DNA of 64,000 nucleotides from Polytrichum commune (taxonomy: Eukaryota; Streptophyta; Polytrichopsida; Polytrichales; Polytrichaceae), in contig OX485806.1 in assembly GCA_950295325.1 (NCBI GenBank), forward strand, positions 29,882,001 through 29,946,000, given 5' to 3'. Made by a program: the position numbers and the translations under genes. The notes under the pieces are model-generated. The model was not told the DNA's origin. It did no database searches and worked only from the letters and a program-made list of their open reading frames with translations. How positions within the stretch are numbered: the first letter of the stretch is position 1; every line of letters begins with the position of its first letter. Below are positions 22,998 to 34,071 of the stretch, piece by piece.

Positions 22998-24269
22998 CTG
23001 AGTTAGCTCTCCTCCATCCAACATAAAAGCTTGACCTTGTAAGTTAAGGTTTGTGATTGACTCATCTTAAATGAAGTGAATTTGATTTTTAAAGTCCATG
23101 TAGCTAAAAGGCTTATGGACTAGAAGTATGTCAAGATGTTATTAGAAAAAGGTCGATTCCCTAGTGTAACAGAGTGCATTGGCCTTAGTGATATACGTGC
23201 TAAATATCAACATGGTGGTGTAGTTGGAAGAAAAGCGTGAGATTACCTAATCATGCATTTGAAACAAGGGAGGGAACATGTAGAGGGGTTTCTCCAACAC
23301 AAAGTGTGTTTCGTTTTCCACTTCCTTTTAAGAACAAAATTGACATAATCTTTTACCAATAGAGATTGGGAGATAGCCGACCAATGGCCAATTTCAATGG
23401 CAATATGATTTGAGGTGCGATAGGCATGAATGGTTTTGTGTTGGGGTGGTGTCAATGGTTGCTTCAATTACATTCCACATTCAAGATTGAACAAATCCTT
23501 GAGGTGAGGTAATCTAATTTCCTTCATGTGAGGTGGAAAGAGTTCCACTATTAGCAAGAAAGGGCATGTTTGATAGCATCAAAAGTGATTTTGGTGGTGT
23601 TGGGATGTCCAAGGTTTTTCATTATGATAGACTCCAAGATTTCTTCTGGAGGTCACTTTTTTTTTACCAAGTGTCAAATCTTTGTTCAGCTAGGTGTCGA
23701 ACAAATGACTTTGACTACACTAATTCGGGCTCCTCAAAATTAAATTTAATGTCAAAGAAACTATGAATAGTAACTTCATGGTTGCGTATTATTTCAGAGC
23801 TTTTATGTTGAATGAATAAGAGGTATGCTTATATGTGATTATTAAATGTCAAATCAAAGTTGAGATGCAAAAGTCACAAGATGTTAAAGTGAGGATTCCT
23901 TTTTCTTTTTGCAATCACGTACACCCTCCCAATTGTGTTAACTAATGAACTGAGGACAATATCCTTATATTGAGCACATAGTCCAATCTCACTATAACAT
24001 GTATATGTTTGATGTCCATTTTTGCTACAAGCCTTGCCATATGCCACTCAAATATAGTCATCAACATAAGATTGGATTATTTTTTAAAAAACATTATTTT
24101 TTAGATGGAAGGCCAACACAACCAATGCCAAATAAATCAAGAACCAAGAAAACGCACCCACAACAAGGGAAGGTGGGGCCCCTCAGATGCAAAATACTAC
24201 CATGTAAAAAGTAGCAACAAACGCACCTCCACCATGGACAACCCACTAGAAAAAACCCACTTGGAAAGA
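22998..24269. other. Intergenic, no supported gene
   Basis: AT-rich sequence with no recognised coding region. About 23965-24060 is loosely related to repeat family J. About 24060-24269 may be the 3' untranslated part of the LINE remnant that follows on the minus strand. Confidence 0.4.
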
Positions 24270-25400
24270 ATTGACTAGCTACATTGCCAATTCCAATTCC
24301 AAGCGATACTCAAATTGTTCATTCTACAAAGGAAGTTCCTAGCACCCCGGGTTTGGTCAAAGCCATGAAGCATAGCCATGGTGGAGAAGCTATTGATCTT
24401 GGTTTGCTTAATTACCCTCTCCCAAGCCGCCTCAACATACATGATAAGTTCATTCTAGATATGGTGTTTGACTTTAGACTCATGCCATTGCTCATGGTTG
24501 AACACTTTGTCATTGCGTTCGATCCAGATGGTCCAAAGCATGATACCCCGAAGGAGGTGCCAAATTTTAATATTTTTGTAAAACTTCTTCAGGATCCTCT
24601 CCCCGAACAAAGGTTGTTTCCACTGAAAGCTATCATAGTTGCCGGTTCTAACCCCACATATCTCATGCATGATGACCGTGGCCCATCTTCATGCCCTCCA
24701 TACTTGAATGCAATCCCAAAATTTGTGCTTGATTGATTCACTAGTGTTTGGAAGGCATAAAATACATTGTTTAGAGATGGATGCAGGTGCAATGCGATCC
24801 CAATGTGAGCCCTTCATTCATTGATTGCCACTATTTTATGCAAATTGACGACATAAACGCGGCTTCCTTCCCATACCGTAGCGGATCCCACACTTGAGAC
24901 CAAGATAATTTGTAGTTCCCTAGGAGATAGCCTTGCCATTTGTCGGCGGTGTTATTGAGGGGCTCCCTAAATACCCCCGACGAGCGTTGCAGCTGTCAGG
25001 CTCGGAGGCCAGGTTCGGTGGGGTTCATTTTTCTGGCCCTCCCCGTTTTAGCCCCTTGGTGACTTTTTTTGGGTTTTTTTTGCTAAATTTGGGTCCTGCG
25101 GCCCCAAATTACCCTAGGGAGCCCCTTATGAGATCAAATAAGGCCCCATCCAATTAAAAAAAAAATAGGGGGCATGTTTTATCCCAACCCTGCCACCCCC
25201 TCCCGAACCTAGCCTCCGAGCCACGCTCGATGGGGGTTTTTAGGCAGATCCGTGTTATTGACCCCATGGGTCCTTTTAGTGATAAAGTCTCATAAGACTA
25301 GAATTTGATTAAGGGTCAAACACCTTTTAATCAATCAATCCCAATTCTAAGTAGCCACAAGGTTTTACCAGTGCTAGAATAGCATCACTTTATTTTTTAA
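24270..25400 (-). pseudogene. LINE (non-LTR retrotransposon) remnant, C-terminal zinc-binding region
   Basis: Read on the minus strand, the segment encodes the end of a plant LINE ORF2: WQGYLLGNYKLSWSQVWDPL, then CILCLPNTSE followed by KHKFWDC (a zf-RVT-like C-x2-C..H..C), then WHLLRGIMLWTIWIERNDKV and a basic tail. The WIER motif after the zinc-binding region is typical of these proteins. Several stop codons interrupt it, for example after DCIQVWRA. A Mutator-like MITE (24959-25251) splits it; with a single copy of the target duplication the minus frame continues from TKRTHGVNN into NTADKWQGY. The 150-codon plus-strand frame at 24284-24736 is its antisense shadow. Reverse transcriptase and endonuclease parts are not seen, so the copy is 5'-truncated or decayed. 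Confidence 0.75.
24959..25251. mobile_element. Mutator-like MITE, copy 1 (nested in LINE)
   Basis: 293 bp with long inverted arms starting GGGGCTCCCTAAATACCCCC and, in reverse, GGATCTGCCTAAAAACCCCC, each continuing into a CGAGC..GGCTCGGAGGC segment. Direct repeats GTGTTATTGA flank it (24949-24958 and 25252-25261), 9 bp plus a matching base, as for Mutator. No coding capacity. A second copy in opposite orientation is at 48811-49100. Confidence 0.9.
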
Positions 25401-26037
25401 TACCACTACGTTATGTGTAATAAAAAATAAAAAGGATAACAATAGGGGTGTGAGTATTTTGAGTATTTATAGTCTTTGAAATCACAAAAGTCTATATAAC
25501 TTCCAAGAATCTTCACACCCATGTGTAATTACACTAATAGCAATATTGCATTGGGGTGGTATTGCCATCCAAACAGATAGATAGAAACTCCGGTCCCTTT
25601 TTAGCAAGGGGCCGGCGTGAATAAAGTGTCAGTTCGTAATGTCAATGACCCGATGCCCACTGAACAAGGGGACATTGGGACAATACTACTCTCCCCTTTC
25701 AAGGATGGGCACTATAGTGACACACTATACTAGTTCCTAGCTAGCCACTAGTGCCTTGAAGATACCAGACATGGTATCCCCCCAAAGGGCTTTGAGGTAC
25801 CCATACAACAAGGTCCAAGGACCCCCCACCATAGTTGGGTGGACTAAGGTGGTGTGCCATCCAAACAAATAATGATTCGGGTATACAAATATTCTTTCAT
25901 ATAGTGATACCCATCAAGTATCAATATTTGGTTGGTGTTGCTATGTTGATGCTTGTCCAATACAATTTGTTACACCAATATCAATTTCATGCAATGATAC
26001 CATGCACTCGTCTATATACCAGTCCAACATTGGTTTT
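25401..26037. other. Intergenic, no supported gene
   Basis: No gene or recognised repeat. Contains short GC-richer patches near 25600-25830 (for example AGCAAGGGGCCGGCGTG) without a domain or end signature. Confidence 0.4.
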
Positions 26038-26363
26038 CACCACACTAAGTAGGATATTTAGTGTTTGATTGTATTTAGTGTTGTTACCACCCTACAATGC
26101 TCAACACTAATTTTCAATTTTTTGATAATTATTGTTAAAATATATGCTAGAAGATATGTTGGAATTCTCCATTTATCATCTTTTTTTTTTTTCATATCCT
26201 TACTAACACTAAATTCACTCAAGTAACTTCCACATATTACCATACTTGCTATTCAATGTTTGAGTTTACATTTAATGTTACTTACTTTCATAGGGTTATT
26301 GATATGTAGTGTATGCATTCGTATTTAGTGTACCAAACACTAAATATCCTATTTAGTGTAGTG
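26038..26363 (+). mobile_element. MITE with about 40-bp TIRs, possible 8-bp TSD
   Basis: 326 bp. The left end CACCACACTAAGTAGGATAT and the right end in reverse CACTACACTAAATAGGATAT both continue into TTAGTGTTTG and a GTATTTAGTGT string. Flanks TTGGTTTT (26030-26037) and TTGGTTGG (26364-26371) agree at 6 of 8, suggesting a decayed 8-bp duplication (hAT-like), though this is uncertain. An inverted, truncated copy is at 6600-6810. Confidence 0.65.
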
Positions 26364-27101
26364 TTGGTTGGTTATCAAATTTGAACTCTAGTCATGGTTA
26401 CAATTTGTGAAACTTTTGGAGAAGTCAATGGTTTTAGGTTACGAGTCTTGTTACGAAAACCATCTTTTTCATAACCGTAATTATGAATATCTTACAAGAC
26501 CAACATTTGATGCTTCCCCATCTCAATTTGATCTCCCTAGTACCAAAGATGAATAGGATATACATGATGATGTCATATCGATATTCACAAGCATTTAGAG
26601 AAATGTCTATTATTGACATTTACATTGCCACAACTACAAAAAAGTTATCATACAATTAAAGCCCACGAATGATACGAACTCTTCAAAGTTATGTGACGGA
26701 TATCAATAATGGTCGGTTATTGTTGTTATTATTGTTGTTGTTGGTATTGTTATTATTACTTGGGCTCGTTCCGGATTGAGAAAGCATGACGAGACTTTTG
26801 TGGAATGATTTTGGATTAGGTTTCTAAATTTAGAAAAAATAAACATGTTTTGGGGGAGCTATATATGCTGACATGGGAAATGGCTAACATATTACTTTAC
26901 GGGGAACTCCATGCATGATTGCAAGCCATTCACAAAGTGAGTCGAGTGGGGCCCGAACTAAATGTTATCGTTCTAAGGATAATTAATTTTTCTTAGAATA
27001 GCAAGGAATACGTGACGATGGCAAGGGCCAGGTGGCACTTCATGGTGAGAGTGGGCCCCACATATAGACGTTTATGGGTTCCGAATTCCCATCACTAATA
27101 A

Positions 27102-27582
27102 GGGCCACTTCACACACGAGCCAAGAGCCGTGACCATGAAATTGTGAGAGCCCAAAAGAAAGTGTCCACGGGCCGTCCCACACACACCTCCAAAATCATG
27201 TAGTGTGGTCACGGACACTCAAGTGTAGTGTGAAGTCATATGTGACTGGGCCCTCAACCAAATGCTATTTCAATCAATTTTTATTTATGCGGGTCCTCAT
27301 GCATGATAAGATAGAATAAATCAACGGTTGTGAGTGTTCGGAGTGTCATGGTCTCCCCGTTTTGTGTTAGGCCTACCTCCAAGAGGTGGTTTTTGAAAAT
27401 ACTCCAAGTGACCATGAAACATGATCCATTCGATGCCATGTAGGAAGCCATGTAGACTTTACATCCATCCTGCATTCACATACTCCGTTGGTCCCTCACG
27501 TGTACCGGCTCCGACTTTTCCACCAATGAGAATGCTTGAAGTGTAATGGTCATGGGCTTCAATCTCATGTGTGAGGCGGCCC
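27102..27582 (-). mobile_element. PIF/Harbinger-type MITE family D, copy 2 (inverted)
   Basis: 481 bp in the opposite orientation to the copies at 13873 and 36810. Ends GGGCCACTTCACACACGAGC and, in reverse, GGGCCGCCTCACACATGAGA; flanked by TAA on both sides (27099-27101 and 27583-27585). Confidence 0.85.
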
Positions 27583-29467
27583 TAAAGTAGATAGACCCAT
27601 TTCCGATAAGGTATGCAATCTTGCATAAGTGTGGTATCGTGTAACAATGAAGTGTTATTTCTACAAGTTTGGAAATTAATATCACAACGTTTAACAAGAA
27701 GATAACGATTTATTTTGAAGTGATGAAATTACAACAAATTTTCAATGGTAAGATTCTCCCCCAACCCATATTTACATCATAAGCCAACCTATTTATGATA
27801 ATTGGTAGATGAAAATTTGAGTACATAGTCAGTGCTATTTTCAAGGAACCCAAATTCGTGCCCTTTTAACTTATTATTTTCCTCACGCTGGACTCCTCAA
27901 TGGCTATAACTCCTTTCTCACATTGGTCACTACCTATTACCAACATCCCAAACTAAGGAATGACGGTTACATGTGCGAAACTTCACAGCTTTAGGGGACA
28001 TTATGCATTGAGGTTGGGGTGGTTATTGGAAATGGGCATGTCTACCATAATACGTTGTCATTTATTTGGAACCAAATGACACTACAAGCATATGAGTCAT
28101 GGGCGATTGTCATATATCAATGGAACATGTCTTACAACATTGGAAAATGTTACAAATCTATCATCGTGCTAGATTTGCATTATTCTTTCTCAATCAACAC
28201 ATGGCAATTGCCAACAACTCATGTGATGGATGTGTGATACTTCAATTGCATTGGGAAGAAGAATTACAACCATGATACCACAAACTCCACACAAAGGCCG
28301 AACTCAAACATGCCATGCCAAAGACATGGACCAAGTATCAAGCAAACCAAGAAAAGCCCTCCCAACAACTCTTAATGGCATGGACATCCAATTTTGGGAT
28401 TCCCAACTTTTATTGATTGAATCTTGCTAGGAGGCAAATTTTATAGTTTTAGCAATTTGTTCCTCACAAGTGGCTATGGAAGTAGTCTATCACCTCCAAT
28501 AGCTTGATCAGAGCAAATTACAACTTATTAGTCTTTACACCTCATGAAGTATATTATCTCAAAAGACAAATTTGTTAACTTCAAGGCCATACTATGCGTG
28601 CAACTTTTTACCAATATACTATATTTAGAGAGAGAGAGAGAGAGACTCTAGTGTTGATGTAAATAAGGGACGCTTCACCTTAATCGTAGCCCCGAGCTCA
28701 TATGTGACCTAGTCTTTTCAAGCACCTTATCACAACACTAATATTTGTATTCATCATAGTTTGCAAAGTTTTTGCATCTAGATTCATTATAGAAGCATCA
28801 CAAATAGATATTTGTATTCCTAACTATATGGATGTGAACCTTTGATGATGCCTTACAACTTCTTCTTTGTGATAGTTCAAGAAACCCTAGGATTTTTTTT
28901 TAAATATTTAAAAAAAACACACACACACTTTGGATCAATCTTTTACCCCTCACTTAGTCAAGGGTTGAAAAACCAAGCCCACTACAAATGAGGAGGAGGA
29001 GGAAAGGGGTGGGAAGGCCATTCACCTTATGCTCTTCAAAATGGGACAACCAACATGCTACTTTCTTATATACTATATTACAAGAAAATAACTCCAAGGA
29101 AGCCCTAATTAAAAAGTCCTAATTAAAAAGTCCTCAAGATATTCGCCACACATGCATGGACCATCTCAATGTTGCAAAGGTTTGGTTGCCTACAGGCTAC
29201 CACTCTCCAACAATTCAAAAGGTATTGCCAAACCGTGAGCCATCAAGGGCGTGTTTAAGAATAACGTCATCTGAGTCTTTGGATTTCATAACATCACTCA
29301 ACTCATTGGCTGCTTTTTATGGGACGAAGTATTGGGCAAGCATAATCGTCCTATAATTCCAACATTCCCCATTTATGAGGATTAATTCAGTTGTAAAATA
29401 TGTAGTTTTCGACAAGCAACTGTAAATAAAAAGTTTGTCTTAAGTGTACCCTCTTTCCAATCATTTA
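27583..29467. other. Intergenic, includes a GA-anchored repeat
   Basis: About 28627-28720 is a (GA)n tract followed by GTGTTGATGTAAATAAGGGA and GAGCTCATATGTGA; the same GA-plus-flank arrangement occurs at 49980-50090, so the microsatellite moves with, or seeds in, an interspersed repeat. No gene supported elsewhere. Confidence 0.5.
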
Positions 29468-29684
29468 CACTATTTTGTGTAGTTAGTGTGGGTTACCATT
29501 TGGAGTTAAGTGTTGCTGTAACTTTTCTACTAACATTATAGTTTTTTTTTCTACCAACTAAGGTATATCATATTATGCGGTGTGCATACTAACTACTCAT
29601 GTTATGTGGATAAAAAATGATTCGCTTAGTAAAATGTTATAGCACTTTGTAACTTCAAATGGTAACCCACACTAATCAGTGTGG
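29468..29684 (+). repeat. MITE of the CACTAC..TTTAGTG family, diverged copy 4
   Basis: Opposed ends centred on GTGGGTTACCATTTGGAGTT and AACTTCAAATGGTAACCCAC give an approximately 220-bp element related to the copies at 3246 and 19210. Confidence 0.6.
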
Positions 29685-31508
29685 CTGCTTAGTAATGTTA
29701 AATTGATCTAGATATCAATAAGGGTAACAATGATGATAAAGTATACCCATGTATTTGGTTGGGGAAATATTATTAGTATATCCCACTTGGTTGGTAGCAT
29801 GGTCTTGTGGATCTTGAAATTGCTCCCAAACCCTTGCCGGTGTGCTTATTAAAATTCCAAGGTGTACACTAAACAATACCAATGGTAAATAATTATAGAA
29901 GCACGTGCCACTTAAAGCTAACATGCTTTATGTTGAGGCAATACTCCAACTTAACTATATTTCCTAGGTTTTCTTCACAACGAGGAAAAGGATCCATCCA
30001 CATGCACGTGAGAATCACAATTGCTTGGTTTTGGGCACATTTATCATTTATTTTTTATTTTTTTTGGAACACAGGAGGTTCATGACTATCTAGTTGGTTT
30101 TTGCATTAAGTGGAGAGAAGGTTTCACAGTTAGGAATCGAACCGCCAACCACTCCATTCGGTTTTGGATACCTCTCCCCTATCCTCTAGTAGTTTAGGGT
30201 CATCTCAGACCATTTTGGACACATGTATCATGTCACCATGGACAGCTAATGAGCTTCTAAAGTGCCAATTACTCGAATCTATCTTATATAGACAATGGTG
30301 ATATCCTTGGGAAGTGCATGATGGACTGACATTCTCTCCACCCATCCCGTAACTTTGAGTTCAAGGTAGATGTCTATTTCTTTTTAAATGCAAAAGTATT
30401 CCTAATGATATTTTGTTTGATGGTTACAAGTGGCCATTTAGATAATAAGGGCCAAGATAGTCGGTGTTTGAATGGACACGGCTAGAAATGTAGCACGGAC
30501 ATCCATTTAGACTCAAATTTGGGAGAGTCAAGAACCTCTTGTTAGTTGAACCCCCCAAAAACTACAACAACATAGTACCTTCATACATGCAATCGATGTA
30601 GATTTTTAGGACATTAATGCCACACGGTTCGAACCAATAAAAATATAACATGTCGCCCTATTCGATATCTTTAAATAGTTCAAACAACATGTGGTCTTTA
30701 TTCTTTTATGCATCGTATCATAGAAGACATCCAAATTTAGGGAGGCCGCAATACTTTTCCCTCCTTCATGCTCATCTTAAGGAATAGGTGTATCGAGTGT
30801 CAATCATCCACACCATTACGTACACAAGTACTATGGATTACTAGTACGCTTGAACATAATACGAAAAATGATAGCGAGACCCATATCATTGAGCTATAAA
30901 TCGTCCCTTAGATAGCGGAGAGGACATCCGAAATTAGGGTTGATGAAATCGTAACTTCACTTTCGCTAATTCGAGGTGTACTTTTCCGGTTTCTAGCTTC
31001 ATCCGGATCATTGCATTATGTAGACGAGTACCATGGATATTGCGAGTCGTTGCCCATGAGTGTTGCATGGCAACCCTCAAATTTTAGGCTAGCTTTTTGA
31101 GTGCCTTTGGTAAACTTATCTATTGGGTGAGTGGATGGGTGAATGTAGTTGGTTAGTCTATAGCCTTGAGAATTGTATTTTAGTTTATGCAAACACGATT
31201 TCAAATTATATCAAAATTTATTGATAGGGGACAAATTGAATCGGACGTCTTTCAGTCTTACGATGGTTTGTTTTTTTACTAGAACCTCTTCAATTCCGAT
31301 GGATTAGTTTAATCTATATGTTTTGAAGTTCAACTCCAATATTTATGATTCATTTTTTCTGTTCTTTTTATGAGTTCAGAGTGTGAATAATGATAATAAT
31401 AAGAACATTGGGCAATCCGATGTGAATTTGAGCATGTTGGTCTTATCTTGTTCAAGAATCCCCTTGGTGCATGGTGGGGTTTACTGCCTACCTTGTGATG
31501 GGTGGGTT
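29685..31508. other. Intergenic with one SINE-like copy (minus, about 30093-30216)
   Basis: About 30093-30216 is a reverse copy of the SINE-like repeat: in the minus direction it begins GGTCTGAGATGACCCTAAAC and holds GGTTCGATTCC. The rest shows no gene. Confidence 0.5.
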
Positions 31509-31630
31509 CTTGGTTTTTCTGTCAAGTAGAGAGAAGATTTCACAGTCGGGAATCAAACCACTAACCCCTTCGTTTAGATTTGGGTACCTCTCCATTGTCA
31601 TCCGGTAGTTTAGGGTCATCTCATACCATC
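31509..31630 (-). repeat. Candidate SINE-like repeat, copy 3
   Basis: In the minus direction: GGTATGAGATGACCCTAAAC, CCGGATGACAATGGAGAGG, GGTTTGATTCCCGACTGTGA and TCTTCTCTCTACTTGAC. Best preserved B-box-like string of the three copies. Confidence 0.5.
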
Positions 31631-31759
31631 ACAGTGCGAATACAATATCATGTATTGTAAAAATTGGTTTGCATTGTCGGTGAAGGCTAGCAAATACCGT
31701 GTTCTCTCGTTCTCATGTTTATCAAATTTGGACGAAGATAAGCAATACAGAGGTGAAAC

Positions 31760-32130
31760 CGTGGGGTTGATCCTTCTTTGTAAGAACTTTCTATGAAGAG
31801 CTCTCTAGTTCGTCATGCGTCGAAGCTTGTTTTGAAAGTTAAATGAAACACCTTGGGCCTCCTCTTGACAACCCTAAAAGTTTGAGAAAAAATTAGGATC
31901 TAAATTAGGGTATGCTCATGGGACCTGCCGCCTTAAATCTTGGATGAGCCTTGGCCCCCATCTTAGTATGACAACACACTAGGAAACCATTTTTAAACAA
32001 CCTTACACCACTCTTTGAGTATGGAAATTGAAGCATTGAGGATAAACTTGGGTGACTCTTTATGCATAAGCTCTCAAACTCACATTTTAGCCAACTCAAT
32101 GGGCGTTTGATGCCAACACTCTACTACAAA
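31760..32130 (+). repeat. Interspersed repeat family K, copy 2
   Basis: Direct-orientation match to 13490-13860 (GGTTGATCCTTCTTTGTAAG, AACACCTTGGGCCTCCTCTT, AGCTCTCAAACTCACATTTT). Indels throughout; no open frame. Confidence 0.6.
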
Positions 32131-32928
32131 TAATTCTAATGTACCCATTGGTTCTATCTCGGTCCCACATATCTTTGGAAAGAGGCCGATTGAAAAAATG
32201 GACGGTGAGGAATATTGACATACCTACATTGATGTTATGAGGGATACAATTATAGACCAGATGCAGTTCTATGTTGGATGCAGTGATTGACCAAATACAT
32301 CATGTTTCACACTTTTGGGTGCCATTAAAATCAACCGTTTTGTATGCACAGTACGATAATTCAATGCTCACTAGGGGATTCGATTAGGGGATTCGACTTA
32401 CTTGCTTCTTTGGGAAAATGTAACTAATCATTCTTTATAGAGTGTAAAATTACGAAACAACTTGCATTCCTTATCATATTTTCCTCTACTCCGTCTTTGA
32501 AAATTATTGCACAATGTCCAAGCTACTCTTTCTAGCTGATCGAATTAACTTGTTTTTCGCTGTTCTCCATTATTTTCTACCTTCCATGTGTGAAGTTGAA
32601 TGTGGGGGAGTTGCTCTTTACTCCAAGTTTTTACTGCTCATGCCGTAACTAACGTAACTTTTGGTAACCGTCAATATATGTTTTTTTACCTGGGTGGCCA
32701 AAGTTCAAATGCACAGAGGCTCTCAGGTAACTTAGTGGATGGATTCGTTGACAAGATTTGAGGGATTTTGACGTAATTACTTCTAATCCAAGGATCCGAT
32801 GACCTCTTTCAACGTGTCAGCTCTGCCATGGGCCCCACCAATCCCACCGGGGAGCCGGGCAGCTTCCGTGAGAGAAAGAGAGAGAGAGAGAAAGAGCTTT
32901 GGGCACATGGTCTGGGCGGCTTTTGAAG
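32131..32928. other. Intergenic, no supported gene
   Basis: No gene. A GA-rich tract at about 32871-32895 creates a serine/leucine-rich minus frame of 135 codons (32809-33216) that overlaps the inverted-repeat arm below and is not credible as a gene. Confidence 0.4.
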
Positions 32929-33651
32929 GGCTGGGGTGAACCAATCTGTACACTGGTTTCTTGGAGGCAAGGGTTTAGACATCCAACAAGGAACGAGTGT
33001 GTGGATTGGTTTGTCCAAATCCCTTTGGAGGACATGGGTTGAAACCGTTAAAAGTAAGAAAAATTGAATGCGACGGTAAAAAAATGTGGGCAAAAATTTA
33101 AATTTGTAGTCGGGTAAAACATAGGCGGTGTGTTTATTGCACTGGGGTATATATGGTTCATGAGTTGTGGTTGACAGAATTGAAGGAAAACCGATGCCAC
33201 ATTGACACCACTTCATTTAATCACGCCTTGGATCCAAACCACTGCCCGGGAAGTTTTTTGGGCATAGTTGCCGGTCAAGATCCTAGTGACTCTAAATCCA
33301 GCTGGTCACATGTTGACATCTTCCGGTTTTGCTTCATTCATTGGAAGTGTATTCCATAGATTCCTCTAAAACGACCGGTAATTCTCCTGAAGTCTCAAAC
33401 TTCAATCGGTTATTTCTCAAACTCAACCGGTTCATCTGTAACTAACCGCCGGTTCTCCCCGAGCGGTGATCCAAACCCTTGTGTAACCTCCTTGGGTCCA
33501 AAGCTTTGCTCTCGACCAATAGTATCGCTCAGTTTTGGAGTTTCCTTGACGTGGGACCGGTTTGAGCAGATCAACCCATACACTTGTTCCTTGTTGAATG
33601 CCTTAACCCTTGCCTCCAAGGAACCAATGTACAGGTTGGTTGGCCCCAGCC
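32929..33651. repeat. Inverted repeat pair (32929-33007 / 33573-33651) with a hAT MITE between
   Basis: The left arm GGCTGGGGTGAACCAATCTG..GGAGGCAAGGGTTTAGACAT..CAACAAGGAACGAGTGT is matched in reverse by the right arm (reverse: GGCTGGGGCCAACCAACCTG..GGAGGCAAGGGTTAAGGCAT). Arms are about 79 bp with roughly 80-90 percent identity by eye. They may be ends of a larger inverted-repeat element or two opposed copies of one repeat. Confidence 0.7.
33240..33468 (+). mobile_element. hAT-type MITE, intact, 8-bp TSD
   Basis: 229 bp. Ends CACTGCCCGGGAAGTTTTTT and, in reverse, CACCGCTCGGGGAGAACCGG. Perfect octamers ATCCAAAC flank it (33232-33239 and 33469-33476). Interior contains several ACCGGT/CCGGTT words. 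No coding capacity; a non-autonomous element whose ends and duplication length fit hAT. Confidence 0.92.
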
Positions 33652-33866
33652 GTGTTGGACCCTAGTGCACAACCCACCTGTAGTAAAGCCTAGGGTCCAG
33701 CTGGATCGAGTTGGGTCCAGATGGCAGTTAAGGGTAAGTCCAGAATTTGATCAACATGCCACATCACCGGCTGCTATCCACCTCCCTCTCAACAAGTATA
33801 AGTTGGGTGGGGATACCTACCTTCTTAACTTACTTGCTTATTTACATACTTACTTACATACTTGTG

Positions 33867-34060
33867 CAGTGTCCGGGGAGATTTTTGGGCATAACTTAAT
33901 CGGTCGAGATCCTAATGTTTCCAACCGGTTACATGTTGACATCTTTCAATTTTTCTTTGTTGGAATGAGGTAATTCTCTGCATTATTTAAAAACGACCAG
34001 TGATTTTCCTGAAGTTTTGAACTGCAACCGGTTATTTCTCAAACGCAATTAGTTCGTCTA
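33867..34060 (+). mobile_element. hAT-type MITE, right end lost
   Basis: Starts CAGTGTCCGGGGAGATTTTT and follows the family through CCGGTTACATGTTGACATC and AACCGGTTATTTCTCAAAC, then runs into repeat family C at about 34072 instead of a right TIR. Confidence 0.75.
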
Positions 34061-34071
34061 TAATCCTATCA

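Noticed and set aside
24284-24736. 150-codon plus-strand open frame
   Set aside because: It is the antisense of the LINE zinc-binding region; the minus strand carries the recognisable CxxC and WIER motifs.
32809-33216. 135-codon minus ORF
   Set aside because: Overlaps a GA tract and an inverted-repeat arm; no domain and biased composition.
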